Positions 18,423 to 27,846 of a DNA stretch of 64,000 nt are shown piece by piece. Each line of letters starts with the position of its first letter. The stretch's first letter is position 1. Both the position numbers and the translations under genes were made by a program. Under the pieces are notes generated by a model. That model had not been told where the DNA came from. It saw only the letters and a list, made by a program, of their open reading frames with translations, and did no database searches. The stretch spans positions 41,439-105,438 of the forward strand of contig CACWNV010000010.1 of assembly GCA_902762325.1 (NCBI GenBank), written 5' to 3'. This DNA comes from an uncultured Prevotellaceae bacterium. GTDB lineage: Bacteria > Bacteroidota > Bacteroidia > Bacteroidales > Bacteroidaceae.

Positions 18423-18608
18423 ATGGAAAAGAAACTTCGTCGCTCAAACGATGCCTGGATTGCCGGTATATGCGGTGGACTGGCAGATTACTTTGGATTC
18501 GAACGTGAACTGACACGTATTTTCTGGCTTTTGCTGACCATATTCACATTCTTCCCTGGGCTGATACTCTACATCGTCCTTTGGATACTGATGCCAAAAG
18601 AGATGTAA
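18423..18608 (+). CDS. PspC-domain small membrane protein
   Basis: 61 residues: KKLRRSNDAWIAGICGGLADYFG (residues 3-25), the PspC signature, then one hydrophobic helix (about 33-57) ending WILMPKEM. PspC proteins sit in the inner membrane and take part in envelope-stress sensing; this is the minimal single-domain form. It is placed between argG and argC, with only one base before argC, so it is almost surely co-transcribed with arginine genes, for reasons unknown. Confidence 0.9.
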   Translation: MEKKLRRSNDAWIAGICGGLADYFGFERELTRIFWLLLTIFTFFPGLILYIVLWILMPKEM

Positions 18609-18609
18609 T

Positions 18610-19575
18610 ATGGTTAGAATTGGAATATTAGGTGCAGCAGGCTATACCGGCGGTGAGCTTATTCGTCTGCTGCTTAACCATCCTGAGTCGGAGATTGTCT
18701 TTGCCAATAGTGAGAGCAATGCCGGCAACCCTATAACCGATGTTCACGAAGGGCTAATCGGTGATACCGATTTGGTATTCACAGATGCGATGCCATTTGA
18801 CGAGGTCGATGTGGTCTTCTTCTGCTTCGGTCACGGTAAGAGTGCACAGTTCCTGAAAGAGCATACCATTCCTGCCAATGTGAAGATCATCGATCTGGCA
18901 CAGGACTTCCGCATCAAAGGAGACCACGACTATGTCTACGGTCTTCCGGAAATCAACAGACCGGCAATTGAGAAGGCTTTGCATGTTGCCAATCCCGGCT
19001 GTTTTGCCACCTGTATCCAGCTTGGCCTGTTACCCGCCGCACAGATGAAATTGCTGAACGAGGATGTCGCTGTTAATGCCATCACTGGTTCAACAGGAGC
19101 AGGACAGAAGCCAGGTGCCACCACCCACTTCTCATGGCGCAACAACAACCTGAGCATCTACAAGCCATTCCAGCATCAGCACTTACACGAAATCAAGCAG
19201 TCGCTGATACAGGTGCAAGGGACGTTGGATGCATCCATCGACTTTATCCCCTATCGCGGCGACTTCACCCGTGGCATCTTTGCCACGATGGTGGTGAAAA
19301 CAGATGTTCCCTTTGAGGAAATCGAGGAAGGCTATAAGGCTTTCTATTCAGATACAGCCTTTACACATTATAGCGATAAGCCCATTGACCTGAAGCAGGT
19401 GGTAAACACGAACAAGGCGCTCGTACACGTAGAGAAATACGGAAACAAGCTTCTTGTCACCTCCTGCATCGATAACCTGCTGAAAGGAGCTGTCGGCCAG
19501 GCTGTCCAGAACATGAACCTGATGTGTGGCATCCCCGAAAAGACAGGACTCCAACTGAAAGCCAGCGCATTCTAA
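18610..19575 (+). CDS. argC: N-acyl-gamma-glutamyl-phosphate reductase
   Basis: 321 residues. Rossmann start MVRIGILGAAGYTGGELIRLL and the catalytic Cys in HVANPGCFATCIQLGLLPAA (about 125-144). It reduces the N-acylated glutamyl phosphate to the semialdehyde; given the SOTCase encoded in this cluster, the acyl group is probably succinyl. Its ATG is one base after the pspC stop and argD follows 18 bases later. Confidence 0.94.
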   Translation: MVRIGILGAAGYTGGELIRLLLNHPESEIVFANSESNAGNPITDVHEGLIGDTDLVFTDAMPFDEVDVVFFCFGHGKSAQFLKEHTIPANVKIIDLAQDFRIKGDHDYVYGLPEINRPAIEKALHVANPGCFATCIQLGLLPAAQMKLLNEDVAVNAITGSTGAGQKPGATTHFSWRNNNLSIYKPFQHQHLHEIKQSLIQVQGTLDASIDFIPYRGDFTRGIFATMVVKTDVPFEEIEEGYKAFYSDTAFTHYSDKPIDLKQVVNTNKALVHVEKYGNKLLVTSCIDNLLKGAVGQAVQNMNLMCGIPEKTGLQLKASAF

Positions 19576-19593
19576 ACAAATAGCATACTAATC

Positions 19594-20748
19594 ATGAAGT
19601 TATTCGACGTTTATCCATTATTCAATATTAATATAGTCAAAGGAAAAGGATGTCATGTCTGGGACGACAAAGGGCAAGAGTATCTCGACCTCTATGGCGG
19701 TCATGCCGTCATCTCCATCGGTCATTCTCATCCGCACTATATCGAGAAAGTTACCCGTCAATTAGAAAACCTCGGGTTCTACAGTAATTCTGTCATCAAC
19801 ACCCTGCAGATCCATCTTGCAAAACGACTCGGCTATCTTAGCGGATATGAGGATTATCAGTTGTTCCTGATTAACAGCGGTGCCGAAGCTAACGAGAACG
19901 CACTCAAGTTAGCCTCATTCACCAACGGCCGTACCCGGGTACTTTCTGCTGAGAAAGCATTCCACGGACGCACCTCACTTGCTGTTGAAGTGACGAACAA
20001 TCCCAAAATCATCGCTCCCATCAACGACGGGGGACACGTCACCTACCTGCCATTAAACGACCTCCCTGCCTGGGAAAGGGAACTTGATAAAGGAGATGTT
20101 TGTGCCGTCATCCTGGAGTGTATCCAAGGAGTAGGCGGTATCAAACTGGCTACACCCGAATTTGCACAGGGACTTGCAGAAGCATGTAAGAGAAACGGTA
20201 CCATTTTCATCTGCGACGAGATCCAGTGCGGTTACGGAAGAAGCGGAAAGTTCTTTGCTCACCAGTGGCTCGGCATTCGTCCCGACATCATCACTGTGGC
20301 AAAGGGTATCGGCAACGGATTCCCGATGGGCGGTGTGCTGATTTCTCCTGCATTCAAGCCTGTCTATGGACAACTGGGTACCACATTCGGCGGCAATCAT
20401 CTAGCCTGTTCTGCTGCATTGGCAGTGCTGGATGTAATGGAAAGCGAACAACTCGTGGAGAATGCAAATACAGTCGGAAGCTACTTGTTGGAAAAACTTC
20501 GGGAGATGGCTTCCGGAGACGACAAGGCAGCACAACACATTAAGGATGTGCGCGGTCGTGGTCTGATGATTGGCATCGACCTTGACATCCCTCATAAGGA
20601 AGTGCGACAGAACCTCATATACGAGCAGCACATCTTTACCGGATGTGCCGGCACGAACATCCTGCGTCTGCTTCCACCCCTCTGCATTAAAAAAGAAGAC
20701 GCCGACCTTTTCCTTGAGAAACTTAGACAAGTATTAAACGAAATATAA
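19594..20748 (+). CDS. argD: Acyl-ornithine aminotransferase
   Basis: 384 residues of class III PLP aminotransferase type. EYLDLYGGHAVISIGHSHPH near the start, FICDEIQCGYGRSGKFFAHQ, and the PLP lysine in TVAKGIGNGFPMGG (about 226-239). It should transaminate N-succinyl (or N-acetyl) glutamate semialdehyde. It is followed at once by a strong terminator-like hairpin that separates it from proC. Confidence 0.93.
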   Translation: MKLFDVYPLFNINIVKGKGCHVWDDKGQEYLDLYGGHAVISIGHSHPHYIEKVTRQLENLGFYSNSVINTLQIHLAKRLGYLSGYEDYQLFLINSGAEANENALKLASFTNGRTRVLSAEKAFHGRTSLAVEVTNNPKIIAPINDGGHVTYLPLNDLPAWERELDKGDVCAVILECIQGVGGIKLATPEFAQGLAEACKRNGTIFICDEIQCGYGRSGKFFAHQWLGIRPDIITVAKGIGNGFPMGGVLISPAFKPVYGQLGTTFGGNHLACSAALAVLDVMESEQLVENANTVGSYLLEKLREMASGDDKAAQHIKDVRGRGLMIGIDLDIPHKEVRQNLIYEQHIFTGCAGTNILRLLPPLCIKKEDADLFLEKLRQVLNEI

Positions 20749-20757
20749 TTACCTGTT

Positions 20758-20801
20758 AGGAAGACCCTGTTGCCTTGAGGTATCGGTCTTCCTGATTTTT
20801 T
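20758..20801 (+). terminator. Terminator or attenuator between argD and proC
   Basis: AGGAAGACC (20758-20766) and GGTCTTCCT (20785-20793) form a perfect 9-bp stem, followed by GATTTTTTA. It starts 9 bases after argD stops and ends 13 bases before proC, too close for an ordinary promoter in between, which suggests partial read-through. Confidence 0.75.
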
Positions 20802-20814
20802 ATCTATAACCATT

Positions 20815-21618
20815 ATGAAGATAACAGTAATTGGAGCAGGAGCTATGGGTGGCTCAACAGTGGAAGGAATGCTCCACGGAAATGTATCCCTTCCTTCTGA
20901 CATTACCGTTGCAGACCTCTCACAGGAAAGGCTGAATTATTTTGCCGAGAAAGGAGTCTGTGTAACCAGTAACAACAAACTGGCAGTTGAGAATGCCGAC
21001 ATCATCATTCTTGCCGTAAAGCCCTGGATTGTTGAAAGCGTCGTAAAGGAAATCTTTCCTTCTGAAAATAAGAAGAAACAGATTCTTGTAAGCTTTGCAG
21101 CCGGAGTCACCTCTGAGCAGTTGAAGGGATGGATCTCCGAAGCAGCAGGACAGGAGAAGGCATCCGTCACGAATCCTTCTATCATCTTGCTCATTCCGAA
21201 CATTGCCATTGCATACGGAAGTTCCATGTCTTTCATTGCCCCCGTCAATGCCACAGAAGAGGATATCAATGTCGTTAATGGCCTTTTCAGTAAGATGGGC
21301 AGGACACAGATTGTAGAAGAACGACTGCTGAGGGCAGGTACCACTCTTGCTTCTTGCGGAATAGCCTATGCCATGCGCTACATCCGTGCGGCTGTGGAAG
21401 GAGGCGTGGAAATAGGGTTCCGTGCCAAAGAGGCCGAAGAGATTGTGTTGCAGACTGTCCGCGGTGCTGTCGACCTCCTGCAGGCTACAGGAATGCATCC
21501 CGAAGAAGCCATCGACAAGGTGACGACTCCTGGAGGTGTAACTATTCGCGGCTTGAATGAGATGGAACATGCCGGGTTTACTTCTTCTGTAATCAGAGGG
21601 TTAAAAGCCGGTCTATAA
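20815..21618 (+). CDS. proC: Pyrroline-5-carboxylate reductase
   Basis: 267 residues. Rossmann start MKITVIGAGAMGGSTVEGML, then DIIILAVKPW, ASCGIAYAMRYIRAAVEGG and the C-terminal TPGGVTIRGLNEMEHAGF signature. It makes proline from P5C with NAD(P)H. With proB and proA downstream, the full proline pathway is present in this cluster. Confidence 0.95.
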   Translation: MKITVIGAGAMGGSTVEGMLHGNVSLPSDITVADLSQERLNYFAEKGVCVTSNNKLAVENADIIILAVKPWIVESVVKEIFPSENKKKQILVSFAAGVTSEQLKGWISEAAGQEKASVTNPSIILLIPNIAIAYGSSMSFIAPVNATEEDINVVNGLFSKMGRTQIVEERLLRAGTTLASCGIAYAMRYIRAAVEGGVEIGFRAKEAEEIVLQTVRGAVDLLQATGMHPEEAIDKVTTPGGVTIRGLNEMEHAGFTSSVIRGLKAGL

Positions 21619-21631
21619 AAACAGTAAAATA

Positions 21632-21663
21632 TTTGGGTGTTTCGGAATTAATTTGTAATTTTG
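21632..21663 (+). promoter_or_regulatory. Promoter of the XRE-cupin gene
   Basis: TTTG (21632-21635), a 20-base spacer and TAATTTTG (21656-21663), 26 bases before the ATG. It makes the downstream genes able to be expressed without the arginine promoter. Confidence 0.7.
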
Positions 21664-21689
21664 AAGCCCGTTTTGAATAACAAACTAAC

Positions 21690-22244
21690 ATGGACGAACA
21701 AATCAAGCAAATAGGAGAGCGTCTTCGTGGTCTTCGGGACGTTCTGGACATTTCTGTTGAGGAGATTGCAGCGTTATGCGGCATTACCGTTGACCGATAC
21801 GAGAAGATGGAAAACGGAGAGACCGAACTTTCAGTAGCCAACCTGCAGAAAATAGCAAAGAAATACGGCATCTCTCTTGATGTGCTGATGTTTGGCGAAG
21901 AACCCAAGATGAGTTCTTATTTCCTGACCCGTAAAGGACAAGGAAAAAGCGTCGAGCGACGGAAAGCATATCAATATGAAAGTCTTGCCAGTGGGTTCAG
22001 AGGCAGGAAAGCTGATCCTTTCATCGTGACCGTCGAGCCAAAAGATGCAAATGCTCCCAAAGAGATGAATTCACATTCAGGACAAGAATTCAATATGGTG
22101 TTAGAAGGAACAATGGAACTGACTATCGGTACCAAGTCACTCGTTCTCAACGAAGGAGACTCTATCTACTTCGATGCTACCCATCCGCACGGCATGCGTA
22201 CATTGAACGATAAGCCTGTCAGATTCCTGGCAATTATTTTCTAA
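21690..22244 (+). CDS. XRE-family regulator with cupin sensor domain
   Basis: 184 residues. An HTH_3 domain lies at about 8-62 (LRGLRDVLDISVEEIAALCGI, split here over 12-32), and a cupin_2 domain at about 110-184 (HSGQEFNMVLEGTMEL, LNEGDSIYFDATHPHGM). The cupin is expected to bind a small ligand or metal and tune DNA binding. Only 34 bases separate it from the acyl-CoA ligase, so it probably regulates that enzyme. It is a soluble cytoplasmic protein. Confidence 0.9.
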   Translation: MDEQIKQIGERLRGLRDVLDISVEEIAALCGITVDRYEKMENGETELSVANLQKIAKKYGISLDVLMFGEEPKMSSYFLTRKGQGKSVERRKAYQYESLASGFRGRKADPFIVTVEPKDANAPKEMNSHSGQEFNMVLEGTMELTIGTKSLVLNEGDSIYFDATHPHGMRTLNDKPVRFLAIIF

Positions 22245-22278
22245 ACAAGCAATCCGCGTCCCTCTAAAAAACAAAATA

Positions 22279-23937
22279 ATGGTAGAAAGATTTTTAAGGC
22301 AGACTACATTCTCATCAGTGGATGATTTCAAAAAGAATCTGCATTTTATTATTCCAGAGAATTTCAATTTCGCCTATGACGTCATGGACGTATGGGCAGC
22401 TGAACAACCAAACAAACTAGCTTTACTGTGGACCAATGATGAAGGAGTAGAGGTGCGTCTTACATTCGCCGACCTCAAAGAGCGCAGCGACCAGGCAGCA
22501 GCCTATCTGCAGTCGCTTGGCATTGGTCATGGCGATATGGTGATGCTCATCCTCAAGCGCCGTCTGGAATGGTGGATAACAATGCTTGCCTTGTGCAAGC
22601 TCGGTGCTGTGGCAATCCCTGCCACACACATGCTGACCAAGCATGATATTGTCTATCGAAACACCCGTGCTTCGGTGAAAGGTATTATCTGTGCTAATGA
22701 AGAATACATTACGACACAGATTCGTTCTGCCATGCCGGAGAGCCCCACGGTAAAAGTATTGATTGCCGTAGGTGACAACACTCCCGAAGGATTCCACAAC
22801 TGGAACGAAGAAATCACGTCTTTCTCAAGCTATGTACGCCCGGAGCATGTCAACACAAACTCCGACACGATGCTCATGTATTTCACCAGCGGTACAAGCG
22901 GAGAGCCGAAGATGGTTGCTCACGACCATCTCTATGCGCTCGGTCATCTGACAACTGGTGTCTTCTGGCACAACCTCAACGAAACCAGCATCCATCTCAC
23001 AGTGGCTGACACTGGCTGGGGAAAGGCTGTCTGGGGAAAATTCTATGGTCAGTGGTTTGCAGGAGCCACGGTCTTTGTCTTCGACCACGAGAAATTCAAT
23101 GCCGACACTTTACTTCGGCAGATGGAGAAGTACCACGTCACATCGTTCTGTGCACCTCCCACCATCTACCGTTTCATGATACGCGAGGATTTGACTAAGT
23201 ACGACCTCTCGTCTCTGCGCTACTGCTGCACTGCCGGTGAAGCCCTCAACCCTGCCGTCTTCGACAAGTTCAAGGAAGCAACAGGCATCCAGCTGATGGA
23301 GGGATTCGGACAGACAGAGACAACCATGACACTCGGCACTATGCCCTGGATGAAGCCGAAGCCTGGTTCTATGGGTATGCCCAATCCTCAGTATGTCATC
23401 GACCTCATCAAACCCGACGGCACTCCATGTGAAGACGGAGAAAAAGGTGAAATCGTCATCCGTGTAGGCGACCGCAAGCCAATCGGTCTGTTCAAGGAGT
23501 ACTACCGCGACGAGGAGCTGACGCGTGAGGCATGGCACGACGGGCTCTACCATACCGGCGATGTTGCCTGGCGCGATGAAGACGGCTATTATTGGTTTGA
23601 AGGACGCATTGACGATGTCATCAAGTCTTCAGGCTATCGCATCGGCCCGTTTGAAGTGGAGAGTGCGCTGATGACTCATCCTGCAGTGGTCGAGTGTGCC
23701 ATCACTGGTGTACCCGATGACATCCGCGGCATGGTTGTCAAGGCTACCATCGTACTTGGAAAAGAATGGAAAGACCGTGCCGGAGACGATTTGGTGAAAG
23801 AACTGCAGAACCACGTGAAGCGTGTGACTGCTCCTTATAAATATCCGCGCATCATTGAGTTCGTCGACGAACTGCCTAAGACCATCAGCGGTAAGATCCG
23901 TCGTGTGGAAATCAGGCAGAAGGACAATCAGAAATAG
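22279..23937 (+). CDS. AMP-forming acyl-CoA ligase (ANL superfamily)
   Basis: 552 residues, an acetyl-CoA-synthetase-like member. The P-loop YFTSGTSGEPKM is at about 201-212, GFGQTE in the middle, the hinge motif YHTGDVAWRDEDGYYWFEGRIDD (about 428-450), and the catalytic lysine in TISGKIRR near residue 539. It activates a carboxylic acid with ATP and CoA; medium-chain or aromatic acids are possible, and the substrate cannot be told. Paired with the XRE-cupin gene, it interrupts the proC-proB-proA genes. Confidence 0.88.
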   Translation: MVERFLRQTTFSSVDDFKKNLHFIIPENFNFAYDVMDVWAAEQPNKLALLWTNDEGVEVRLTFADLKERSDQAAAYLQSLGIGHGDMVMLILKRRLEWWITMLALCKLGAVAIPATHMLTKHDIVYRNTRASVKGIICANEEYITTQIRSAMPESPTVKVLIAVGDNTPEGFHNWNEEITSFSSYVRPEHVNTNSDTMLMYFTSGTSGEPKMVAHDHLYALGHLTTGVFWHNLNETSIHLTVADTGWGKAVWGKFYGQWFAGATVFVFDHEKFNADTLLRQMEKYHVTSFCAPPTIYRFMIREDLTKYDLSSLRYCCTAGEALNPAVFDKFKEATGIQLMEGFGQTETTMTLGTMPWMKPKPGSMGMPNPQYVIDLIKPDGTPCEDGEKGEIVIRVGDRKPIGLFKEYYRDEELTREAWHDGLYHTGDVAWRDEDGYYWFEGRIDDVIKSSGYRIGPFEVESALMTHPAVVECAITGVPDDIRGMVVKATIVLGKEWKDRAGDDLVKELQNHVKRVTAPYKYPRIIEFVDELPKTISGKIRRVEIRQKDNQK

Positions 23938-23954
23938 TAAGCAAAAAAGCAATG

Positions 23955-23985
23955 GCTTAACTTCTTAACGACAAAGAAGTTGAGC
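23955..23985 (+). promoter_or_regulatory. Hairpin ahead of proB
   Basis: GCTTAACTTCTT (23955-23966) pairs with AAGAAGTTGAGC (23974-23985) through 12 bp including one G-U, with a 7-base loop. It begins 17 bases after the ligase stop and is not followed by a T-run. It may be a weak terminator or an RNA-stability element. Confidence 0.4.
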
Positions 23986-24014
23986 AAATGCGAAACTTGA
24001 ACTGTATATTATAA

Positions 24015-24800
24015 ATGAGGAATAGAATCGTTGTGAAAGTGGGTTCCAACGCCCTGACGCGTCAAGACGGACGGCTCGACGTAACCCGGATGTCATCGAT
24101 TGTCGATCAGATAGCATGGCTCCGCCAGAATGATTATCAGGTGATACTCGTTTCGTCGGGAGCCGTGGCTTGTGGAAGACGCGAGCTGCAGGTGGAACAT
24201 TCTTTGGACTCAGTGGAACAGCGGCAGTTGTTTTCTGCTCTCGGCCAAGCCAAGCTCATCGGTCTCTATTATGACCTGTTCCGCGAATATCACATTCATG
24301 TCGGACAGGTGCTTACCATGAAAGAGAACTTCCGTCCGGGTGAACAGTATGAGAATCAGCGTGCCTGCATGCGGGTGATGCTGGAAAATGGTGTACTGCC
24401 TATTGTCAATGAGAACGACACCGTGAGTGTCACCGAACTGATGTTCACGGATAATGACGAGCTGAGCGGACTCATCGCACAGATGACTGAAGCAGACACA
24501 CTGGTTATGCTCAGTAACATCGACGGCATCTATACAGGCAGTCCCGATGATCCTTCCTCTGAACTCATCAAGGAAGTGAAACCCGGAACCGACCTTTCTC
24601 ATTTCATTCAAACAGAAAAAAGTTCACAGGGACGGGGTGGCATGCAGTCGAAATATATTACAGCCACTAAAATTCAGCAAGGAGGAATCCGCGTTATCAT
24701 TGCCAATGGCAAACGCGAAAACATTCTCATCAATCTCATTGTGGACAAAAAGAATACCCCTCACACTGAGTTCCTTCCATACAAAGAACAAATTGGATAA
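24015..24800 (+). CDS. proB: Glutamate 5-kinase, short form without PUA domain
   Basis: 261 residues: the amino-acid kinase domain only (VKVGSNALTRQDGRLD, SSGAVACGRREL, NENDTVS, SNIDGIYTG, GRGGMQSKYITA). The C-terminal PUA domain found in many ProB proteins is absent, giving a length near 260 rather than about 370. It makes glutamyl 5-phosphate for proline. Lies 30 bases before proA. Confidence 0.94.
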   Translation: MRNRIVVKVGSNALTRQDGRLDVTRMSSIVDQIAWLRQNDYQVILVSSGAVACGRRELQVEHSLDSVEQRQLFSALGQAKLIGLYYDLFREYHIHVGQVLTMKENFRPGEQYENQRACMRVMLENGVLPIVNENDTVSVTELMFTDNDELSGLIAQMTEADTLVMLSNIDGIYTGSPDDPSSELIKEVKPGTDLSHFIQTEKSSQGRGGMQSKYITATKIQQGGIRVIIANGKRENILINLIVDKKNTPHTEFLPYKEQIG

Positions 24801-24830
24801 CATTGCCCATCAATCACAAGATATTAAGCT

Positions 24831-26072
24831 ATGGAGTTGAAAAAGACATTTGAAGCAGTAAAGAAGGCCAGCAAAAGTCTTGCAACACTGAGTGACAAGC
24901 AACGGAATGAGGTGTTACAAGCTGTAGCCAATGCTATCATCCTTAACAAAGAGAGGATTCTCAAGGCGAATGCACTGGATCTTGAGAAGATGGACACTTC
25001 GAATCCTCTTTACGACCGGCTTCAACTGACGGAGAAACGACTTGAAGACATTGCAGCTGACATGCTGAATGTGGCAAAGCTCCCCTCTCCTCTCGGTCAT
25101 ATCACAAAGCAAAAGACACTGCCCAACGGGCTTCGGTTATGCAGGGTGAGCGTGCCATTTGGTGTTATCGGAATGATTTACGAGGCACGGCCAAACGTAA
25201 CTTACGATGTGTTTTCACTCTGTTTCAAGAGCGGTAATGCCTGTGTGCTGAAAGGAGGCCGTGATGCCGTTGCTTCCAATGAAGAAGGAGTGGCTGTTAT
25301 TCATGAGGTCTTAAAGAGTTTCAACATTGATCCTGCCGTGGTCACACTTCTGCCTGCTACTCACGAAGCAACCGGCGAGATGCTGAATGCGGTCGGATAT
25401 GTCGACCTCTGCATTCCTCGTGGCGGTCGCAAGCTGATTGATTTTGTAAGAGATACTGCCCGAGTACCTGTCATCGAGACGGGAGCCGGAGTTGTCAATA
25501 CTTATTTTGACCTGACAGGTGACATCGACAAAGGAAAGGCTATCATCACAAATGCAAAGACCCGCCGTGTCAGCGTCTGCAATGCACTCGATTGTCTCAT
25601 CATTCATTCCGGGAGACTCAGTGACCTGCCTGAGCTGGTTCAGCAAATGGCAGACAAGCATGTCATCATTTATGCCGATGCTGCTTCCTACAAAGCACTT
25701 GAGGGGCATTATCCCCTTCTCGAACATGCCACCGACGAATCTTTCGGTACAGAATTCATGGATTACAAGCTGGCAATAAAGACCGTCGGCTCTCTGGAAG
25801 AGGCGCTTCAGCATATCGATGAAAACGGGAGTGGTCACAGCGAAGCCATTATCACTGAAGACGAGCAGGCTGCCCGCACTTTCCAGTCGTATGTTGATGC
25901 CGCATGCGTCTACTGGAACGCCCCGACATCTTTCACCGACGGAGCTCAGTTCGGACTTGGTGCAGAGATTGGCATATCCACTCAAAAGCTGGGACCGCGC
26001 GGTCCGATGGCACTGGAAGAAATCACCACCTATAAATGGCTCATCGAGGGCGAAGGACAGACTCGCCCTTAA
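24831..26072 (+). CDS. proA: Glutamate-5-semialdehyde dehydrogenase
   Basis: 413 residues of the aldehyde-dehydrogenase superfamily. [31 protein letters not shown], the [12 protein letters not shown] block and [15 protein letters not shown], which contains the catalytic cysteine, are present. It reduces glutamyl 5-phosphate to the semialdehyde. It lies between proB and argF' in one operon. Confidence 0.95.
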   Translation: MELKKTFEAVKKASKSLATLSDKQRNEVLQAVANAIILNKERILKANALDLEKMDTSNPLYDRLQLTEKRLEDIAADMLNVAKLPSPLGHITKQKTLPNGLRLCRVSVPFGVIGMIYEARPNVTYDVFSLCFKSGNACVLKGGRDAVASNEEGVAVIHEVLKSFNIDPAVVTLLPATHEATGEMLNAVGYVDLCIPRGGRKLIDFVRDTARVPVIETGAGVVNTYFDLTGDIDKGKAIITNAKTRRVSVCNALDCLIIHSGRLSDLPELVQQMADKHVIIYADAASYKALEGHYPLLEHATDESFGTEFMDYKLAIKTVGSLEEALQHIDENGSGHSEAIITEDEQAARTFQSYVDAACVYWNAPTSFTDGAQFGLGAEIGISTQKLGPRGPMALEEITTYKWLIEGEGQTRP

Positions 26073-26114
26073 GCCATTCACTCATCTCACTAATCATTAA
26101 TAAACTATCAGTTC

Positions 26115-27089
26115 ATGAAGACATTTTTCAATGTAGAAGATCTCGGAAACCTCGATGCAGCTATTGCTGAGGCACTTGAGGTAAAGAAACACCGATTTGA
26201 CTATCAGCATCTGGGAAAGAACAAGACCCTGCTGATGATATTTTTCAACAACTCACTGCGGACACGTCTGAGCACTCAGAAGGCCGCCATGAACCTGGGC
26301 ATGAATGTCATCGTACTTGATGTCAATGCCGGAGCCTGGAAACTGGAGACTGAAAGAGGCGTCATCATGGATGGTGACAAGAGCGAGCATCTGTTGGAAG
26401 CCATCCCTGTCATGGGCAGCTACTGCGACATTATTGCCGTAAGAAGTTTTGCCGGTCTCACCGACCGTGAATATGACTATGCCGAGACGGTCGTGCAGCA
26501 ATTCGTCAAGTACAGCGGCAGACCTGTCGTTGCCATGGAAACGGCTACCGTTCATCCCCTTCAGGCTTTTGCCGACCTTATCACCATTGAGGAGAACTGG
26601 CCTGCCAATAGTCCAAAACGCCCGAAAGTTGTCCTCACATGGGCTCCTCACTGCCGTGCACTCCCCCAGGCTGTCCCCAATTCCTTTGCCCAATGGATGA
26701 ATGCAGCCAACGTCGACCTTGTCATTACTCACCCAGAAGGATACGAGCTCGACCCATTGTTCACCGGTAATGCACCGATCGAATACGATCAACGTAAAGC
26801 ACTTGAGGGAGCCGACTTTGTCTATGCCAAGAACTGGAGTTGTCCGGGAGTCACGAATCCCGCAGACTATGGAAAGATTCTGAGCAAGGATATGAGCTGG
26901 ACCATTGATACAGAACACATGTCATGGACCAATAACGGAAAGTTCCTGCACTGCCTGCCAGTACGACGCGGACTCATAGTGACCGACGATGTGATAGAAA
27001 GTCCCAACTCGCTGGTAATACCTGAGGCAGCCAACAGAGAGATTTCCGCCCAAGTCGTTCTGAAACGAGTATTGGAGAACTTATCATAG
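26115..27089 (+). CDS. argF': N-succinylornithine carbamoyltransferase (SOTCase)
   Basis: 324 residues, very like the Bacteroides fragilis enzyme as I recall it. The carbamoyl-phosphate loop is FFNNSLRTRLST (about 43-54) rather than STRTR; HPLQ and the HCLPVRR motif are present. Residue 90 (codon 26382-26384, in GDKSEHLL) is Ser. Published work on AOTCase/SOTCase showed this position sets acyl choice: Glu for acetyl, Pro or Ser for succinyl. Ser therefore predicts N-succinylornithine as substrate, forming N-succinylcitrulline. Last enzyme of the arginine/proline run. Confidence 0.93.
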   Translation: MKTFFNVEDLGNLDAAIAEALEVKKHRFDYQHLGKNKTLLMIFFNNSLRTRLSTQKAAMNLGMNVIVLDVNAGAWKLETERGVIMDGDKSEHLLEAIPVMGSYCDIIAVRSFAGLTDREYDYAETVVQQFVKYSGRPVVAMETATVHPLQAFADLITIEENWPANSPKRPKVVLTWAPHCRALPQAVPNSFAQWMNAANVDLVITHPEGYELDPLFTGNAPIEYDQRKALEGADFVYAKNWSCPGVTNPADYGKILSKDMSWTIDTEHMSWTNNGKFLHCLPVRRGLIVTDDVIESPNSLVIPEAANREISAQVVLKRVLENLS

Positions 27090-27092
27090 AAG

Positions 27093-27824
27093 ATGAACAA
27101 AAACAAGCTACTCTTAGCACTTTATACCATAACTATTGTCGCACTCATCTTCCTGACATTCGGGAATGAGGTTTATCAGACAACTGTAACAAAACGCATA
27201 GTTGCTACTGCCATTGCTGTGGTATTAGCTTCTATGCTGTTGTTACTGATTTTTTTGCTCCATACCTATACAAAACTCAAAAAAAACAACCAGCAGCTGT
27301 TCAAGAAATACAAACAGGAAGTTGAAATCTATAATACCTATTACGCCCAGCGCGAATGGCATAAGGAAAGAATCAAGGAACTGGAAAGGAAAGTTGAGGA
27401 AATGAACCACCAGTTATATGGTGAGTCCCCATCCAAAATAAAATATGAGCACAGTACCCTGGAAGAAGAGAACAAGCAAAGACTTCTTAACAAGATCCTT
27501 GATGTCATGTACAACAACGAAGAAATCTATTCCCACGAGTTCTCTCTCCAGCGTTTGTCTGAGTTGGTCGGCGCACCCTACAAACACGTTTCTCAGGTCA
27601 TAAACGAGATATATAAAATCAACTTTAACAACATGCTGAATGAGTTCCGTGTGAGAGAGGCATGCCGACGTCTGGCAGAAGATGAAAATTATACGAACTA
27701 TACCATTGAGGCAATAGCTGAAAGCATAGGATTCAAGTCCCGATCTAACTTCATCAGCACTTTCAAGAAACTGACCGGAATCACACCGTCAGAATACAAG
27801 CGTATTGCAACGAAGCAACAGTAA
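27093..27824 (+). CDS. Membrane-anchored AraC-type regulator
   Basis: 243 residues. Two hydrophobic helices (about 6-23 and 37-60), a charged coiled coil (about 62-110, REWHKERIKELERKVEEMN), and a C-terminal AraC-like DNA-binding domain (about 145-240: SLQRLSELVGAPYKHVSQVI and YTIEAIAESIGFKSRSNFIS, ending TGITPSEYKRI). This is the layout of the membrane-bound AraC-type regulators common in Bacteroidota. It starts 3 bases after argF', so it is co-transcribed with it; its target is unknown. Confidence 0.85.
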   Translation: MNKNKLLLALYTITIVALIFLTFGNEVYQTTVTKRIVATAIAVVLASMLLLLIFLLHTYTKLKKNNQQLFKKYKQEVEIYNTYYAQREWHKERIKELERKVEEMNHQLYGESPSKIKYEHSTLEEENKQRLLNKILDVMYNNEEIYSHEFSLQRLSELVGAPYKHVSQVINEIYKINFNNMLNEFRVREACRRLAEDENYTNYTIEAIAESIGFKSRSNFISTFKKLTGITPSEYKRIATKQQ

Positions 27825-27846
27825 CCCCCGAATAGCATATTTTGGC

